In this document: piece by piece, positions 22,697 to 30,102 of the stretch | Numbering within the stretch: the first letter of the stretch is position 1 | Layout of the letters: each line of letters begins with the position of its first letter | From: UBA2093 sp049454855 | GTDB lineage: Bacteria > Actinomycetota > Acidimicrobiia > Acidimicrobiales > Ilumatobacteraceae | Length of the DNA: 31,550 nt | Assembly: GCA_049454855.1 (NCBI GenBank) | Contig: JBMUAQ010000009.1 | Coordinates: forward strand, 1-31,550 | Direction of reading: 5' to 3' | Made by a program: the position numbers and the translations under genes | The notes under the pieces: generated by a model | Database searches by the model: none | What the model was told of the DNA's origin: nothing | What the model saw: the letters and a program-made list of their open reading frames with translations, nothing else

Positions 22697-23274
22697 TTCG
22701 TCAAGTCCTCACGTGTGTCGATGTCGTCGGGAGACCCCTCGCAGGCTACTTCCACGACGAGTTCGGGCCTCCGTTCCATGAGCACGCGCGCACCCGAATC
22801 CGGGTCGGCATCCGCCGATTCGAACGCATCCCACGAATCGGAGCGCAGCTTCACCGGGTTCCCGCGGCGTCCCGCATACGTGGCCACCGCAACCGCTGCC
22901 TCGGCGCGCGCGACTGCGGCCCATGCCGCGGGTGTGACGAACGGCTGGTCGGCAAGACCGATCACCACCTGCGTGGAGCCCGCGCGCCGGGCGGTGTCGA
23001 TGGCGAGGAGGACGGACGAGCGCTGTCCGGATGCCCACGCGTCGTTGTGCACCGTCGGCACACCCTCCAGCGCGGCGAGAAACTCGGCCGTGGTGTCGGC
23101 CCCCGTGACCACCACGCACCGGTCACTGCCGGCGCCCACCATGGCGCGCACCGACCGTGTGACGACGGGCAGGGCCCCGACGGGGGCAAGGAGCTTGTGG
23201 ACGGGCCCCGCAAAGCGGCTCCCGGCCCCTGCCGCGAGGAGGACGAACGTGGTGCTGTGCGGTACATCCGTCAT
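22687..23274 (-). CDS. MobA-like NTP transferase (molybdenum cofactor cytidylyltransferase, MocA type)
   Basis: The 195-residue protein has the nucleotidyltransferase signature LLAAGAGSRFAGPVHKLL (12-29), the GLADQPF segment where metal and nucleotide bind, and GRRGNPVKL. MocA joins CMP to molybdopterin to make the dinucleotide form used by xanthine-oxidase-family enzymes such as CO dehydrogenase. The Asp-containing ADQP in place of the MobA motif and the cox-gene neighbours favour cytidylyl transfer. The ATG at 23274 marks where homology starts; an in-frame extension of 59 codons upstream is unlike the family. First gene of the operon with coxG, DUF501, ppx and GNAT. Confidence 0.87.
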   Translation of the reverse strand: MTDVPHSTTFVLLAAGAGSRFAGPVHKLLAPVGALPVVTRSVRAMVGAGSDRCVVVTGADTTAEFLAALEGVPTVHNDAWASGQRSSVLLAIDTARRAGSTQVVIGLADQPFVTPAAWAAVARAEAAVAVATYAGRRGNPVKLRSDSWDAFESADADPDSGARVLMERRPELVVEVACEGSPDDIDTREDLTKWT

Positions 23275-23280
23275 TTGCAA

Positions 23281-23286
23281 TAGCCT
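23281..23286 (+). promoter_or_regulatory. -10 element, leaderless promoter of the NlpC/P60 gene
   Basis: TAGCCT ends 7 nt before the ATG at 23294 with no ribosome-binding site. The divergent mocA-like gene starts only 19 bp away, so its promoter must overlap this one; a leftward hexamer TATTGC (23277-23282) is too close to its start to be convincing. Confidence 0.5.
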
Positions 23287-23293
23287 GCCCGAA

Positions 23294-24019
23294 ATGTCCT
23301 GTCGCCGCCATGCCCGACGCGGGGTGTCCGCCGTGCTGCTGGCCGTGGCGACCCTTCTGGCGGTTCCGGGTGCCGTCTCGGCCGCACGCACCGATCCGCC
23401 CGGCGACGGGGTCCGCAAGTCCTCGACGAAGCCCACACCCGACCCGCGCAACCAGATGCCGGGCTATCTCTTCCGCAGCCGCGACAGGCTCGCCGTGGAC
23501 GCGGCCGATGCGCTGTCGCTCGTGCTCCGCCAGCCGAACACCGAGGACCCCACGTACCTGAGGCTGCGCAGGCTGGTGTCCGACGAGATCGCGCGGCGTC
23601 TCGGCCTCGATGCTGCCGCGCTGCACCGGAGGTGGAGCCGCGCGTCGCGTGACCACCAGATCGCGGGTCTCGCCGCCATCACGCAGATCGGCGTGCGCTA
23701 CGTGGAGGGCAAGGAAGATCCGTACGTGCAGATGGACTGCAGCGGTCTCCACTGGTACGCATGGCGCGTTGCCGGCCTCGACATGCCGCGGCAGGCGGTG
23801 TCACAGAAGGACCGTCACATGCGCATCGACCGCGAGGACGCAGTGTGGGGCGACATCGTCGGCGAGGGAACCCACGTGCACATGTACCTCGGCCTCGGCA
23901 ACGCAATGATCCACGCTCCGTTCGAGGGCAAGCGCGTGAAGCTGAAGATGATGAGCGAGGCACAGGCCGTGCGCAGCGTGTGGGCCGACCCCAGCGTGAT
24001 CCCGCTCTACCGCCTCTAG
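23294..24019 (+). CDS. Secreted NlpC/P60-family peptidase
   Basis: The 241-residue protein has a signal peptide (about 1-30, ending AVSA) and a helical N-terminal region. A C-terminal NlpC/P60 papain-like domain follows: Cys149 in DCSGLHWYAW, His194 in THVHMYLG, and His207 in MIHAP form the expected triad. Such enzymes cut peptidoglycan stem peptides outside the membrane. There is no LysM or other wall-binding domain. A very long in-frame extension upstream is a frame shadow. It is convergent with the XdhC-type gene, with 6 bp between the two stops. Confidence 0.88.
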   Translation: MSCRRHARRGVSAVLLAVATLLAVPGAVSAARTDPPGDGVRKSSTKPTPDPRNQMPGYLFRSRDRLAVDAADALSLVLRQPNTEDPTYLRLRRLVSDEIARRLGLDAAALHRRWSRASRDHQIAGLAAITQIGVRYVEGKEDPYVQMDCSGLHWYAWRVAGLDMPRQAVSQKDRHMRIDREDAVWGDIVGEGTHVHMYLGLGNAMIHAPFEGKRVKLKMMSEAQAVRSVWADPSVIPLYRL

Positions 24020-24025
24020 CGGGGG

Positions 24026-24832
24026 TCAGTGGATGGCGCCGTCGGTGGCGCCGAGAGGAGCGGCGGTGCGCCCTGTGCGGCGCGCGATGATCTCGCCCAC
24101 GATGCTGATGGCGGTCTCCTCGGGCGTGCGGCCGCCGAGGTCGAGGCCGATGGGGGAGGACAGCCGGGCGAGGTCGGCAGGGTCAGTGATGCCCACCTCG
24201 GCGAGCCGCTCGAGGCGCCTGGCGTGTGTCTTGCGGCTGCCCATCACGCCGATGTAGGCCACCTTCGTGGCAAGGGCCCCCTGCACCGCGGGCACGTCGA
24301 ACTTTGGGTCGTGGGTGAGGATGCACACGGCGTCACGCGGACCGAGCAGATGACCCGAGCGCTCGAACAACGGCCCCGGCCACGACACGATCACCTCGTC
24401 GGCCATGGGGAACCGACGCTTGGTGGCGAACACCTCACGTGCATCGCACACGGTGACGCGGTAACCGAGCACCTTCGCCACCCGCGCGAGAGCTGCGGTG
24501 AAGTCCACGGCACCGAAGATCCACATGCGCGGCGGCGGGGCGAACGACTCCACGAACACGCGCACGGTCTCGGTGTCCTGGAGGTCCTCCGGGGTGGACT
24601 GCCCCTGCGGGCCGTAGTGACGGGTGACGGTGCGCGCCGCCTCGAGCTCGCCCATTGCGTCGCGCAGAACCACCCGGTCGAGGCCGGGGTCACCGAGCGA
24701 GCCCGACAGCAGACCCTCGGGTGTGACCGCCATGGTGGCGCCCGTGTGCGGGCCCTCGATCACCGTGCACAACGCCACCGGCAGCGTGTCGCGCACGCGC
24801 GATGCGAAGAGGTCCCAGGTGGAGCTGCTCAT
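24026..24832 (-). CDS. XdhC/CoxF-type maturation protein, Rossmann-domain partner
   Basis: The 268-residue protein has an N-terminal half resembling a degenerate XdhC/CoxI domain without the GGCVE cysteine motif. A C-terminal XdhC Rossmann domain follows: WIFGAVDFTAALARV, VTVCDAREVF, CILTHDPKFD, AYIGVMGSRKTHARRLERL, and SPIGLDLGGRTPEE. These proteins bind and sulfurate the molybdenum cofactor and insert it into the large subunit. The ATG at 24832 lies 7 bp after the upstream gene's stop. It works with the next small protein, which carries the cysteine. Last gene of the coxD-coxE-xdhC-xdhC operon. Confidence 0.9.
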   Translation of the reverse strand: MSSSTWDLFASRVRDTLPVALCTVIEGPHTGATMAVTPEGLLSGSLGDPGLDRVVLRDAMGELEAARTVTRHYGPQGQSTPEDLQDTETVRVFVESFAPPPRMWIFGAVDFTAALARVAKVLGYRVTVCDAREVFATKRRFPMADEVIVSWPGPLFERSGHLLGPRDAVCILTHDPKFDVPAVQGALATKVAYIGVMGSRKTHARRLERLAEVGITDPADLARLSSPIGLDLGGRTPEETAISIVGEIIARRTGRTAAPLGATDGAIH

Positions 24833-24839
24833 CGCGGGT

Positions 24840-25157
24840 TCACCACTCGAGGGGCTGGATGAAGAGGTGGATGATGCCGCCGCACGTGAGACCCACGGCG
24901 AACGCCTCGTCGTCGGAGTACCCGAAGGTGACCACGCGGCTCGGCTGCTCACCGGCGAGGATCGCGAGCGCCTCGGACACCACGGCCCCCTCCACGCAGC
25001 CGCCGCTGACGGAGCCGATCACCTCGCCGTCCTCGTTCACGGCCATCGCCGCGCCGGTCTCGCGGGGGCCCGAGCCCTGGGTGTCGACGACGCGCGCGAC
25101 AGCGACGCGCTTGCCGTCCCGCCTCCAGCGGTCGATGTCGTCCAGCAGGTCACGCAC
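24840..25157 (-). CDS. XdhC/CoxI N-domain protein
   Basis: The 105-residue protein is a stand-alone XdhC/CoxI domain: VARVVDTQGSGPRETGAAMAV (20-40) and GSVSGGCVEGAV (48-59), with the family cysteine C54 and a second cysteine in TCGGIIHLF (91-99). It is thought to take part in cofactor binding or sulfur transfer together with the Rossmann-domain partner downstream. The GTG start overlaps the coxE stop by 8 nt. The split of one classical XdhC function into two genes, one with and one without the cysteine, is seen in actinobacterial cox clusters. Confidence 0.9.
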   Translation of the reverse strand: MRDLLDDIDRWRRDGKRVAVARVVDTQGSGPRETGAAMAVNEDGEVIGSVSGGCVEGAVVSEALAILAGEQPSRVVTFGYSDDEAFAVGLTCGGIIHLFIQPLEW

Positions 25158-26280
25158 CGTTGATCACCTTCGTCAGTTGCTCTAGGGCCTCGAGGCTGTG
25201 TCCCTCGACGAACTCGTCCACGAACGGTAGTGCCGCCGCCATTCCCCGTGCGAGCGGTGCGTACCCGGGGGTGACCTTCAGCGGGTTCACCCACACGATG
25301 CTGTGGGTGACCCTGTGGAGGCGCTGCATCTCGGCACCGAGCACCGTGGGGTCGCCGCGGTCCCACCCGTCGCTCAGGATCACGACTATCGCGCCACGTG
25401 CCATGCCGCGCACGCCCCACTCGTCGTTGAAGCGCCGCAGTGTCTCGCCGAGGCGCGTGCCGCCGCTCCAGTCCTCCACGCGGGTGCCCGCGTCGCGCAG
25501 GGCGCGGTCGGGGTCACGTGAGGACAGCTCCCGGCTCACGCGCGTGAGACGCGTGCCGAGGGTGAACGCCTCCACCCGCTGGCGGCCCGCCACGCCGGCG
25601 TGCACGAACCGCACGAGCGCGCGTGCGTAGGGCTCCATCGAGCCGCTGATGTCGAGCAGGAACACGATGCGCCGCGGGCGTTCGCCGTGACGTGACCAGC
25701 GCCTGCGCACGGCCTCGCCCTGCGCGGCGAGCGACGCACGCACAGTGCGGCGCATGTCGGGCCGGCGGCCCCTGCGTGACGGTACCCACCTCAGGCTCGC
25801 GCGCGGGGTTCCCGCAACGCGCAGGCGCTCCATCCACTGCTGTGCGAGCCGCATCTCGTCGTCGGTGTAGCCGGAGAAGTCCTTCGAGCGCAGCGTCTCC
25901 ACCCCGCTGAAGCGCAGTGTGATGGTGGGGTCGTCGTCGTTGCGGACCGAGCCGTCGTTGGCTCCCTCCTCCTCGGTGTCGACGGCGATCGTGACCCGCA
26001 GCACGTCCTGTTCCGCGGCGTGCGACGACTCACGGTGGTCCCAGAACACCGCGAACGCGCGGTCGAACGCCGGGACGTCCTCGGGCCGCCGCACGAGGGT
26101 GGCCCTGGCCGCCCAGTACACCGCGGCACGGTCGTGGAGACCCACGAGCGAGAGCGCATCAACGAACGTGAGCACGGAGTCGAGCGGGGCAAGGATGTCG
26201 ACACCGCGGAGCAGACGGGCGAACGCAACAGCCATGCGCTCGGCGCCGGACTCCGCGACGAGGGTGTCGTTGCCGCTCAC
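25150..26280 (-). CDS. coxE: CoxE-type VWA-domain protein
   Basis: The 376-residue protein has a helical N-terminal region, an acidic segment (about 100-118), and a C-terminal von Willebrand factor A domain with the MIDAS motif DISGSM (210-215). CoxE works with the AAA+ ATPase CoxD to mature the bimetallic or sulfurated active site of CO dehydrogenase-type enzymes. Its GTG start overlaps the coxD stop by 4 nt (GTGA), so the two are translationally coupled, as expected for partners. Cytoplasmic: no signal or membrane segment. Confidence 0.93.
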   Translation of the reverse strand: MSGNDTLVAESGAERMAVAFARLLRGVDILAPLDSVLTFVDALSLVGLHDRAAVYWAARATLVRRPEDVPAFDRAFAVFWDHRESSHAAEQDVLRVTIAVDTEEEGANDGSVRNDDDPTITLRFSGVETLRSKDFSGYTDDEMRLAQQWMERLRVAGTPRASLRWVPSRRGRRPDMRRTVRASLAAQGEAVRRRWSRHGERPRRIVFLLDISGSMEPYARALVRFVHAGVAGRQRVEAFTLGTRLTRVSRELSSRDPDRALRDAGTRVEDWSGGTRLGETLRRFNDEWGVRGMARGAIVVILSDGWDRGDPTVLGAEMQRLHRVTHSIVWVNPLKVTPGYAPLARGMAAALPFVDEFVEGHSLEALEQLTKVINGA

Positions 26281-27200
26281 CCGTGGAGCATGCCGTGCTC
26301 GAGGGCATGGCGCACCACGGCGGCCACACCGTGCTCGCGCACCCTGCTCTGGTCCTCGCGGTATTTCAGCACGGTGCCGAGTGTGCGGCCCACCACGTCG
26401 TCATCGAGCCTCGTCACGCCGAGGCGTGCGAGCGCGGCCGCCCAGTCGATGGTCTCGGCGACGCCCGGCGGCTTGTACAGGTTGATGGTGCGCAGCGACT
26501 CCACGGCGGCCGCCACCTGTCGCGTGAGCTCCTCGCCCGCCTCGGGAACGCGCATGGAGACGATCTCCACCTCGCGCTCGAACCCGGGGTGCTCCACCCA
26601 GTGGTACAGACAGCGCCGCTTCAGGGCGTCGTGCACGTCGCGCGTGCGGTTGGAGGTGAGCACAACGATGGGCGGAACGGCCGCGCGGAACGTGCCGAGC
26701 TCGGGCACCGTGACCTGGTAGTCCGACAGCACCTCCAGCAGGTACGCCTCGAACTCGTCGTCGGCGCGGTCGATCTCGTCGATGAGCAGAACCGGTCGCG
26801 TGGGGCCGTGCTGGTCGATGGCGCGAAGCAGCGCGCGCTTCAGCAGGAACCGCTCCGAGTACAGCTGGTTCTCGAGGTCGGATGTGCCGCTGCGTGATGC
26901 CTCGCCCGTTGCCTCGGCGGCGCGGAGGTGCAGCAGCTGGCGTGAGTAGTCCCAGTCGTACACCGCCTGCGCGGAGTCGATGCCCTCGTAGCACTGGAGC
27001 CGGATGAGTTCGGTGCCCTGCCACCGCGCGATGGTCTTGGCGAGCTCGGTCTTGCCCACCCCGGCCTCGCCCTCGAGAAAGAGCGGTCTGCGCAGCGACA
27101 CCGAGAGGAACACCGCGGTGACGAGGCCCTCGTCGGCGAGGTACCCGTGCGCGGCCAGTCCGGCGCGGACGTCGGCGGGTGAGGAGGGGTCGATCGCCAC
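26277..27200 (-). CDS. coxD: CoxD-type MoxR AAA+ ATPase
   Basis: The 307-residue MoxR-family ATPase has Walker A GEAGVGKT (44-51), Walker B LLIDEID (138-144), the sensor-1 segment VLTSNRTRDVHDALKRRC and the conserved YHWVEHP. It acts as the chaperone-like motor partner of CoxE in molybdenum hydroxylase maturation. The GTG at 27200 is preceded by a -10 hexamer 6 nt away and no ribosome-binding site. It heads the operon coxD-coxE-xdhC-xdhC and is divergent from the SDR gene. Confidence 0.94.
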   Translation of the reverse strand: MAIDPSSPADVRAGLAAHGYLADEGLVTAVFLSVSLRRPLFLEGEAGVGKTELAKTIARWQGTELIRLQCYEGIDSAQAVYDWDYSRQLLHLRAAEATGEASRSGTSDLENQLYSERFLLKRALLRAIDQHGPTRPVLLIDEIDRADDEFEAYLLEVLSDYQVTVPELGTFRAAVPPIVVLTSNRTRDVHDALKRRCLYHWVEHPGFEREVEIVSMRVPEAGEELTRQVAAAVESLRTINLYKPPGVAETIDWAAALARLGVTRLDDDVVGRTLGTVLKYREDQSRVREHGVAAVVRHALEHGMLHG

Positions 27201-27206
27201 GGCTCA

Positions 27207-27216
27207 AGACTACGGT
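27207..27216. promoter_or_regulatory. Overlapping divergent -10 elements, both leaderless
   Basis: Leftward TAGTCT (27207-27212 on the minus strand) ends 6 nt before the coxD GTG. Rightward TACGGT (27211-27216) ends 6 nt before the SDR ATG. They share the TA step at 27211-27212, and the whole gap between the two start codons is 22 bp. Confidence 0.6.
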
Positions 27217-27222
27217 TGCGGC

Positions 27223-27969
27223 ATGGATCTCGGACTCAGCGGACGCACGGCGGCGGTTGCCGCGGGCACGGCCGGTCTCGGCCTCGGGACAGCGAAGGCA
27301 CTTGCTGCCGAGGGCGTGCGGGTCGCTGTGTGCGGTCGCGATGCGTCCCGGCTGGCGGCCGCACTCGCTGAGATCGGAAACGGCGCGGTCGGGTTCGAGT
27401 GTGACGTGTCCACGGCCGACGGCGGCCACGAGTTCGTGGAGCGTGCAATCGGCATGCTCGGCAGTGTCGACATCCTGGTGGCGAACGGCGGCGGCCCTCC
27501 GGCCGGCACGTTCGGCTCGACGCCCGAGGCCGAGTACCTGCCCGCCCTCGAGCGCAGCCTTCTGTCGGTGGTGGCGATGTGCAACGTGGCAATCCCGCCG
27601 ATGCGGGAGCGCGGGTGGGGTCGGGTGCTGGCCATCACCTCTGCCTCGGTCCGCCAGCCGATCCCGAACATCATCCTGTCGAACACGGCTCGTGCGGGTG
27701 TCACCGCCTACCTGAAGACGGTGTCGCGGGAGATCGCGGCCGACGGTGTCACCGTGAACACCATCCAGCCCGGGACGCACGCCACCGACCGCATCCGCCA
27801 GCTGTACGGGGAGAACATGGATGCCGCCGCGGCAACCGTGCCCACGCGCACCGTGGGCGACCCGTACGACTTCGGTGCGGTGGCCGCGTTCCTGTGCAGC
27901 GACCAGGCGAGGTTCGTCACCGGTGTGAACCTGCAGGTCGACGGCGGCGCGTACGCCGGTCTCATCTGA
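27223..27969 (+). CDS. SDR-family protein with atypical active site
   Basis: The 248-residue protein has the SDR Rossmann fold. The cofactor loop AAGTAGLGLG follows the GxxxGxG pattern (Gly14, Gly18, Gly20), and NGGGPP (88-93) takes the place of the NNAG segment. The usual Tyr-xxx-Lys pair is replaced: SNTAR at 153-157 puts Ser at the Tyr position and Arg at the Lys position, while Ser140/Ser142 are kept. The C-terminal FVTGVNLQVDGG is normal. Classical dehydrogenase activity is therefore doubtful. The ATG at 27223 is chosen from the -10 hexamer and homology. A small Dabb protein follows 11 bp downstream, and the pair is divergent from coxD. Confidence 0.88.
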   Translation: MDLGLSGRTAAVAAGTAGLGLGTAKALAAEGVRVAVCGRDASRLAAALAEIGNGAVGFECDVSTADGGHEFVERAIGMLGSVDILVANGGGPPAGTFGSTPEAEYLPALERSLLSVVAMCNVAIPPMRERGWGRVLAITSASVRQPIPNIILSNTARAGVTAYLKTVSREIAADGVTVNTIQPGTHATDRIRQLYGENMDAAAATVPTRTVGDPYDFGAVAAFLCSDQARFVTGVNLQVDGGAYAGLI

Positions 27970-27980
27970 GGGGCGGGGAA

Positions 27981-28274
27981 GTGTTCACACACATCGTGAC
28001 CTTCGAGTGGAACGATGACGTGCCGCCCGGCCATGCCGAGACCGCGCGCACCGCACTGGAGGCATACGCGCGCACGCTGGAGGGCTGCATCTCGTACACG
28101 TGCGGACCCGACGTGGGCCTCGGTGCCGACAACGCCGATTTCGCCGTGGTCGCGGTGTTCGAGGACGAGGCCGCCTGGCACGCCTACGACACGGCCGACG
28201 AGCACAACCGCATCAGGGCCGAGATTTTCAGGCCGTGGGTTGGGCGTCGCTCCGCGGTGCAGATCCGGGGCTGA
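27981..28274 (+). CDS. Dabb-family (stress-responsive alpha/beta barrel) protein
   Basis: The 97-residue protein matches the Dabb domain, a dimeric ferredoxin-like alpha/beta barrel: it opens FTHIVTFEWNDDV and has FAVVAVFEDEAAWHAYDTADEHN near the middle. Some relatives are cyclases or stress proteins; the function here is unknown. The GTG at 27981 is preceded by GGGGAA. It probably shares a transcript with the SDR gene, 11 bp upstream. Its last 47 bp overlap the 3' end of the convergent PAP2 gene. Confidence 0.8.
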   Translation: MFTHIVTFEWNDDVPPGHAETARTALEAYARTLEGCISYTCGPDVGLGADNADFAVVAVFEDEAAWHAYDTADEHNRIRAEIFRPWVGRRSAVQIRG

Positions 28275-29223
28275 CAGCGGCACGGCCGACCCTGAACGAG
28301 GGGCTGTCCCAGCCCTTCCTCGCCTCCCAGCGGTCGGAGACCCACCACGCGAGCAGCACCACCGTCCACCCGGCGAGTGCGTCGACGAAGAAGTGCTCGC
28401 CGAAGTACACGAGCGTCGCCGCCATCGAGAGCGGGAAGAGCAGGGCTGCCGACCTCACCCGCCACGACGAGTTACGCGTGAACCAGAGGGCCACCAGAAG
28501 CGCGAGCCCCGCATGCAGCGAGGGCATCGCCGCCACCGGGTTCGTCACGGCCGCGCCACGGTTGATCGTCTGCGAGATGGTCTTCAGGTTCAGCTCCCAC
28601 CAGCCGCGGCCGGTGATGCGCGACACCTGCGGGCCGATCCCGCGCTCGGACACCATCCACGGCGGGGCGGCGGGGAACACAATGAAGACCCCCACCGACA
28701 CGTACAGCGTGACCGCGAAGCGGCGCACGTACTGCAACCATGCGGTGCGGTTGCGCACCCGCAACAACGCGAGGGGAACGACCGGCAGCACGAAGTGCGA
28801 CATGTAGATGACCGCACCGGCGACGTCGTACCACTTCACGTCGCCCGGGGTGTAGAGGCGCCACTGCAGCCACAGGTTCGGGTTGTGGTCGAGGAACAGG
28901 ACGCGGTCGAGATCCTGCAGGAGGGTGAAGTTCACCCCGACGCCCAGTTGGTCGGCGAGGCCGCGGCTGTAGTCGTACGCGAGGTAGATCGCCACGAGGG
29001 CCACCCAGTCGCGCGCCGTCTGCTTCACTTCGGTCAAAGAGCGCCCCACGGACGAGAGGCCGAAGGCCACCGCCATCCACGTGAGCACCAGCAGACGGTC
29101 GATGGGCAGACCCCACACGAAGATGCTCCACAGCAGCACGCACGAGTAGGTGACGAGAAGGGCACGGCGCACCCCCGCCCACCGGTCCGGGGACGCAACA
29201 GGGGAGGCGTCGAGGGCGGTCAC
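28228..29223 (-). CDS. PAP2-superfamily membrane phosphatase / phosphotransferase
   Basis: The 331-residue protein has several membrane helices (about 20-38, 44-58, 72-84, 134-155, 170-184, 233-248, 257-273, 282-294). The PAP2 active site is AAMPSLHAG (231-239, His237) and GEHFFVDALAG (275-285, His277 and Asp281). This arrangement is typical of the PAP2_3 branch, which includes inositol-phosphoryl transferases and lipid phosphate phosphatases, acting on lipid phosphates at the outer face of the membrane. It has its own leaderless -10 box after coxM, so it need not belong to the cox operon. The C-terminal tail is cytoplasmic and unstructured. Confidence 0.9.
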   Translation of the reverse strand: MTALDASPVASPDRWAGVRRALLVTYSCVLLWSIFVWGLPIDRLLVLTWMAVAFGLSSVGRSLTEVKQTARDWVALVAIYLAYDYSRGLADQLGVGVNFTLLQDLDRVLFLDHNPNLWLQWRLYTPGDVKWYDVAGAVIYMSHFVLPVVPLALLRVRNRTAWLQYVRRFAVTLYVSVGVFIVFPAAPPWMVSERGIGPQVSRITGRGWWELNLKTISQTINRGAAVTNPVAAMPSLHAGLALLVALWFTRNSSWRVRSAALLFPLSMAATLVYFGEHFFVDALAGWTVVLLAWWVSDRWEARKGWDSPSFRVGRAAVSPGSAPRSDAQPTA

Positions 29224-29231
29224 GGGTGTTC

Positions 29232-29237
29232 AGGTTA
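29232..29237 (-). promoter_or_regulatory. -10 element, leaderless promoter of the PAP2 gene
   Basis: Read leftward, TAACCT ends 8 nt before the GTG at 29223. It lies between the coxM stop and the PAP2 start. Confidence 0.48.
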
Positions 29238-29267
29238 TGTTCCGCGCCTGTGGCGCGGACGGCAGCG

Positions 29268-30092
29268 TCAGGAGGAGGCCTGCTCCAGTGCGCGGCGCAC
29301 CAGCACCTTCGCGAGGTGCTCGCGGTACTCGGAGGTGGCGTTGTTGTCGGACTGCGGCTCGGCCTCCGCGGCGGCGAGTGCGGCGGCATCGGCAACGGAG
29401 GCACCCTTTGCGATCGCGTCCGCGACGCTCGTGGCGAGAACCGGTGTGGACCCCATGTTCACGAGCGCCACACCCGAGCGGTTTCCGTCGCGCCATGCGG
29501 CCACACCGACGATCGCCCAGTCCTGGGCGCGGCGGTTGAACTTCTGGAAGCTCCAGCCGGCCCCGTTCATCTTCGGCACCCGGATCTCGGTGAGCATCTC
29601 GTCGGCGGCGAGTGCGGACTCGAGGAAGCCGGTGTAGAACGCCGACGCGGGGATCTCCCTCGTGCCGTTCGGGCCCTGGGCCACGTAGGTGGCGCCGAGC
29701 GCGAGCGTGGTGGCGGGCAGGTCGGATGCGGGGTCGGCGTGCGCGATGGAGCCACCGATGGTGCCGCGGTGGCGCACCTGCGGGTCGCCCACGTGCGAGG
29801 CCGCATGGGCCAGCAGAGGTGCATTCGCCAGAACGACAGGGTTGGTCTCCACCTCGCGGTGCCGCGTGAGCGCACCGATGGCGATGTGGTCGCCGGCATC
29901 ACGCACGTACGAGAGGTCGGAGAGGCGGGCGATGTCCACCAGCACGGCGGGCTGGGCGAGGCGCAGTTTCATGAGCGGGAGGAGCGAGTGGCCGCCCGCG
30001 AGGAACTTCGCGTCGTCGCCGTACTGGCCGACGAGGGAGATCGCCTCGGCTGCGGAGCCGGCGCGCTTGTAGTCGAAAGGTGCGGGGATCAT
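29268..30092 (-). CDS. coxM: FAD-binding medium subunit of a CO dehydrogenase/xanthine dehydrogenase-type enzyme
   Basis: The 274-residue subunit has the two FAD-binding motifs of the CoxM family, AGGHSLLPLMK (32-42) and TIGGSIAHADPASDLP (111-126), and a C-terminal CO-dehydrogenase flavoprotein domain. It passes electrons from the iron-sulfur subunit to a quinone or other acceptor. The ATG at 30092 follows GAGGAG and lies 10 bp after the coxS stop. It is the last of the coxL-coxS-coxM genes, an order that differs from the classical clusters. Confidence 0.93.
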   Translation of the reverse strand: MIPAPFDYKRAGSAAEAISLVGQYGDDAKFLAGGHSLLPLMKLRLAQPAVLVDIARLSDLSYVRDAGDHIAIGALTRHREVETNPVVLANAPLLAHAASHVGDPQVRHRGTIGGSIAHADPASDLPATTLALGATYVAQGPNGTREIPASAFYTGFLESALAADEMLTEIRVPKMNGAGWSFQKFNRRAQDWAIVGVAAWRDGNRSGVALVNMGSTPVLATSVADAIAKGASVADAAALAAAEAEPQSDNNATSEYREHLAKVLVRRALEQASS

Positions 30093-30102
30093 CCGTGACT
30101 CC

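Noticed and set aside
21761..24019. 752-codon rightward frame ending with the NlpC/P60 protein
   Set aside because: Only the last 241 codons show a signal peptide and catalytic domain. The rest is antisense to coxG and the mocA-like gene.
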